Of a stretch of 64,000 nt of DNA, positions 63,275-64,000 are shown piece after piece. A model generated the notes under the pieces. The model made no database searches. It was not told where the DNA came from and worked only from the letters and a program-made list of their open reading frames with translations. Location: NCBI GenBank assembly GCA_024703915.1, contig CP087969.1:3720001-3784000 (forward strand), given 5' to 3'. A program made the position numbers and the translations under genes. Position 1 is the first letter of the stretch, and every line of letters starts with the position of its first letter. Source of the stretch: Massilia sp. H-1. GTDB lineage: Bacteria > Pseudomonadota > Gammaproteobacteria > Burkholderiales > Burkholderiaceae_D.

Positions 63275-64000
63275 ATGCACCTGATCGACCATGCCCCCAC
63301 GCGCAGCATCGGCATCTTCACGGTCTGGGGCGACCTCGGCCTGGGCAATCTGTGCCTGGCCTACGCGCGCTGCTGCGCAGTGCCTAACTACCGCGTGCAT
63401 ATCTTCTCGTTCCAGCCTTACTCGTCGATCGGCAAGTCGCTGGTGCGCCAGAGCGCGCCGGGCGACTGGAGCGCGCCCGAGCATGCCGATTCGGTCTACT
63501 ACTCGTTCAACTGCCGTGAAGAAGTCACGCCCCACGAGCTGACCCAGTTCATCCTGGCCAACCAGATCCACACGCTGCTGGTGCCGGAAGTGTGCTGGCA
63601 CATGAACTGGAACCGCCTGTTCGCGCTGGCCGTGCCGAAGCTGGCCGTGTGCGTGATCCCGATGATCGAGATCGTGATCGAAGAGGAAATCGCGCACCAC
63701 AACCGGGTGAGCGCGACCCTGTTCTGCACCCGCCTGGCCGAGCGCGTACTCAAGCAGCACGGGGTGCACAACGGCGCCTTCCTCGGGCATGGCTTCGGAC
63801 GGCCGCTGCCGCCCGAACGCGTCACGCAAAAGCGCGAGCGCCTGGCGCGGCGCGACAAGATCCGCTTCCTGCATGTGGCCTAAGCCACAATCCGACCTCG
63901 CGCAAGAACACGCCACAAATTCTGGACGCCTTCCGCCTGGCCCTGAGCCAGCGCGACGACATCGAACTGACGGTGACGTCGATGGATCCGCTGGCCAGCT
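63275..64000 (+). CDS. Glycosyltransferase, 3' end cut by window
   Basis: MHLIDHAPTRSIGIFTVWGD opens a Rossmann-like half with LVPEVCWHMNWNRLFALAVP and GAFLGHGFGRPLPPERVTQK. Scrambled GCCGGC at 63388 (LRSAGYRVHIFSF) and 63883 (LHVAGHNPTSRKNT), where a false stop appears; the frame in fact continues to the window end. Starts 2 bp after the previous stop, so it is the same operon. Confidence 0.78.

Overview
The window looks like a piece of a GC-rich betaproteobacterial chromosome, most likely Oxalobacteraceae (Massilia/Telluria/Janthinobacterium type). This is inferred from protein flavour: adjacent dnaG and rpoD, plsY, tsaD, a TrpD2-like YbiB beside cobA, a PEP-CTERM protein, and a two-component-propeller diguanylate cyclase. 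No database search was possible.

The assembly carries many indels, and one class is systematic. Wherever conserved protein sequence demands the hexamer GCCGGC, the text instead shows GCTTAAGC, GCTAGGC, GCCTAGC, GCTTAGC, GCTTTAGC or a similar string, usually with a frameshift or stop. I place about 55-60 such sites, including inside the essential genes rpoD, dnaG and tsaD; only about six GCCGGC remain readable. I read this as sequencing error at a modified GCCGGC motif, so most broken genes here are not pseudogenes. Coordinates below span whole reconstructed genes across these errors.

Layout. 0-6 kb: partial nuclease, ybaK, a DUF1643 protein, plsY, a DsbA-like oxidoreductase and an nrtABC-type transporter. 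6-11.4 kb: lower-GC RHS polymorphic-toxin island with two candidate immunity genes, with an imperfect duplicated element upstream of the RHS gene and upstream of one small gene. 11.5-19.4 kb: EEP nuclease, tsaD, aroG-type DAHP synthase, and an operon of DUF4331, lipoprotein, TPR and HupE/UreJ-like genes. 19.5-28.2 kb: ybiB, cobA, a BaiN-like flavoprotein, rpsU, yqeY, dnaG, rpoD. 28.2-35.3 kb: integrated filamentous phage (inovirus) in a CAU-anticodon tRNA gene, with repressor, ssDNA-binding protein, coat proteins, adsorption protein, Zot-type assembly ATPase and tyrosine integrase, but no recognisable replication initiator. 35.3-39.1 kb: toxin stub plus orphan antitoxin, PEP-CTERM protein, signal peptidase and small unknowns. 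39.9-42.3 kb: four-gene module of an unknown protein, a Ras-like GTPase and two roadblock/LC7 proteins. 42.4-46.3 kb: FAD amine oxidase, cytochrome P450 and an unknown. 46.4-51.5 kb: periplasmic binding protein, then an NMT1/NrtA-like ABC importer interleaved with SCO1-like and cupredoxin-like genes. 51.7-56.4 kb: Ala/Gly-rich repeat protein and subtilase, divergent from an ECF sigma/anti-sigma pair. 56.4-64 kb: large propeller-GGDEF sensor, RhlE-type helicase and two glycosyltransferases, the last cut by the window end.

The strongest lead is the GCCGGC scrambling, which implies a GCCGGC-specific modification system in the strain. The GTPase/roadblock module, the copper-flavoured ABC locus and the inovirus without an initiator follow.
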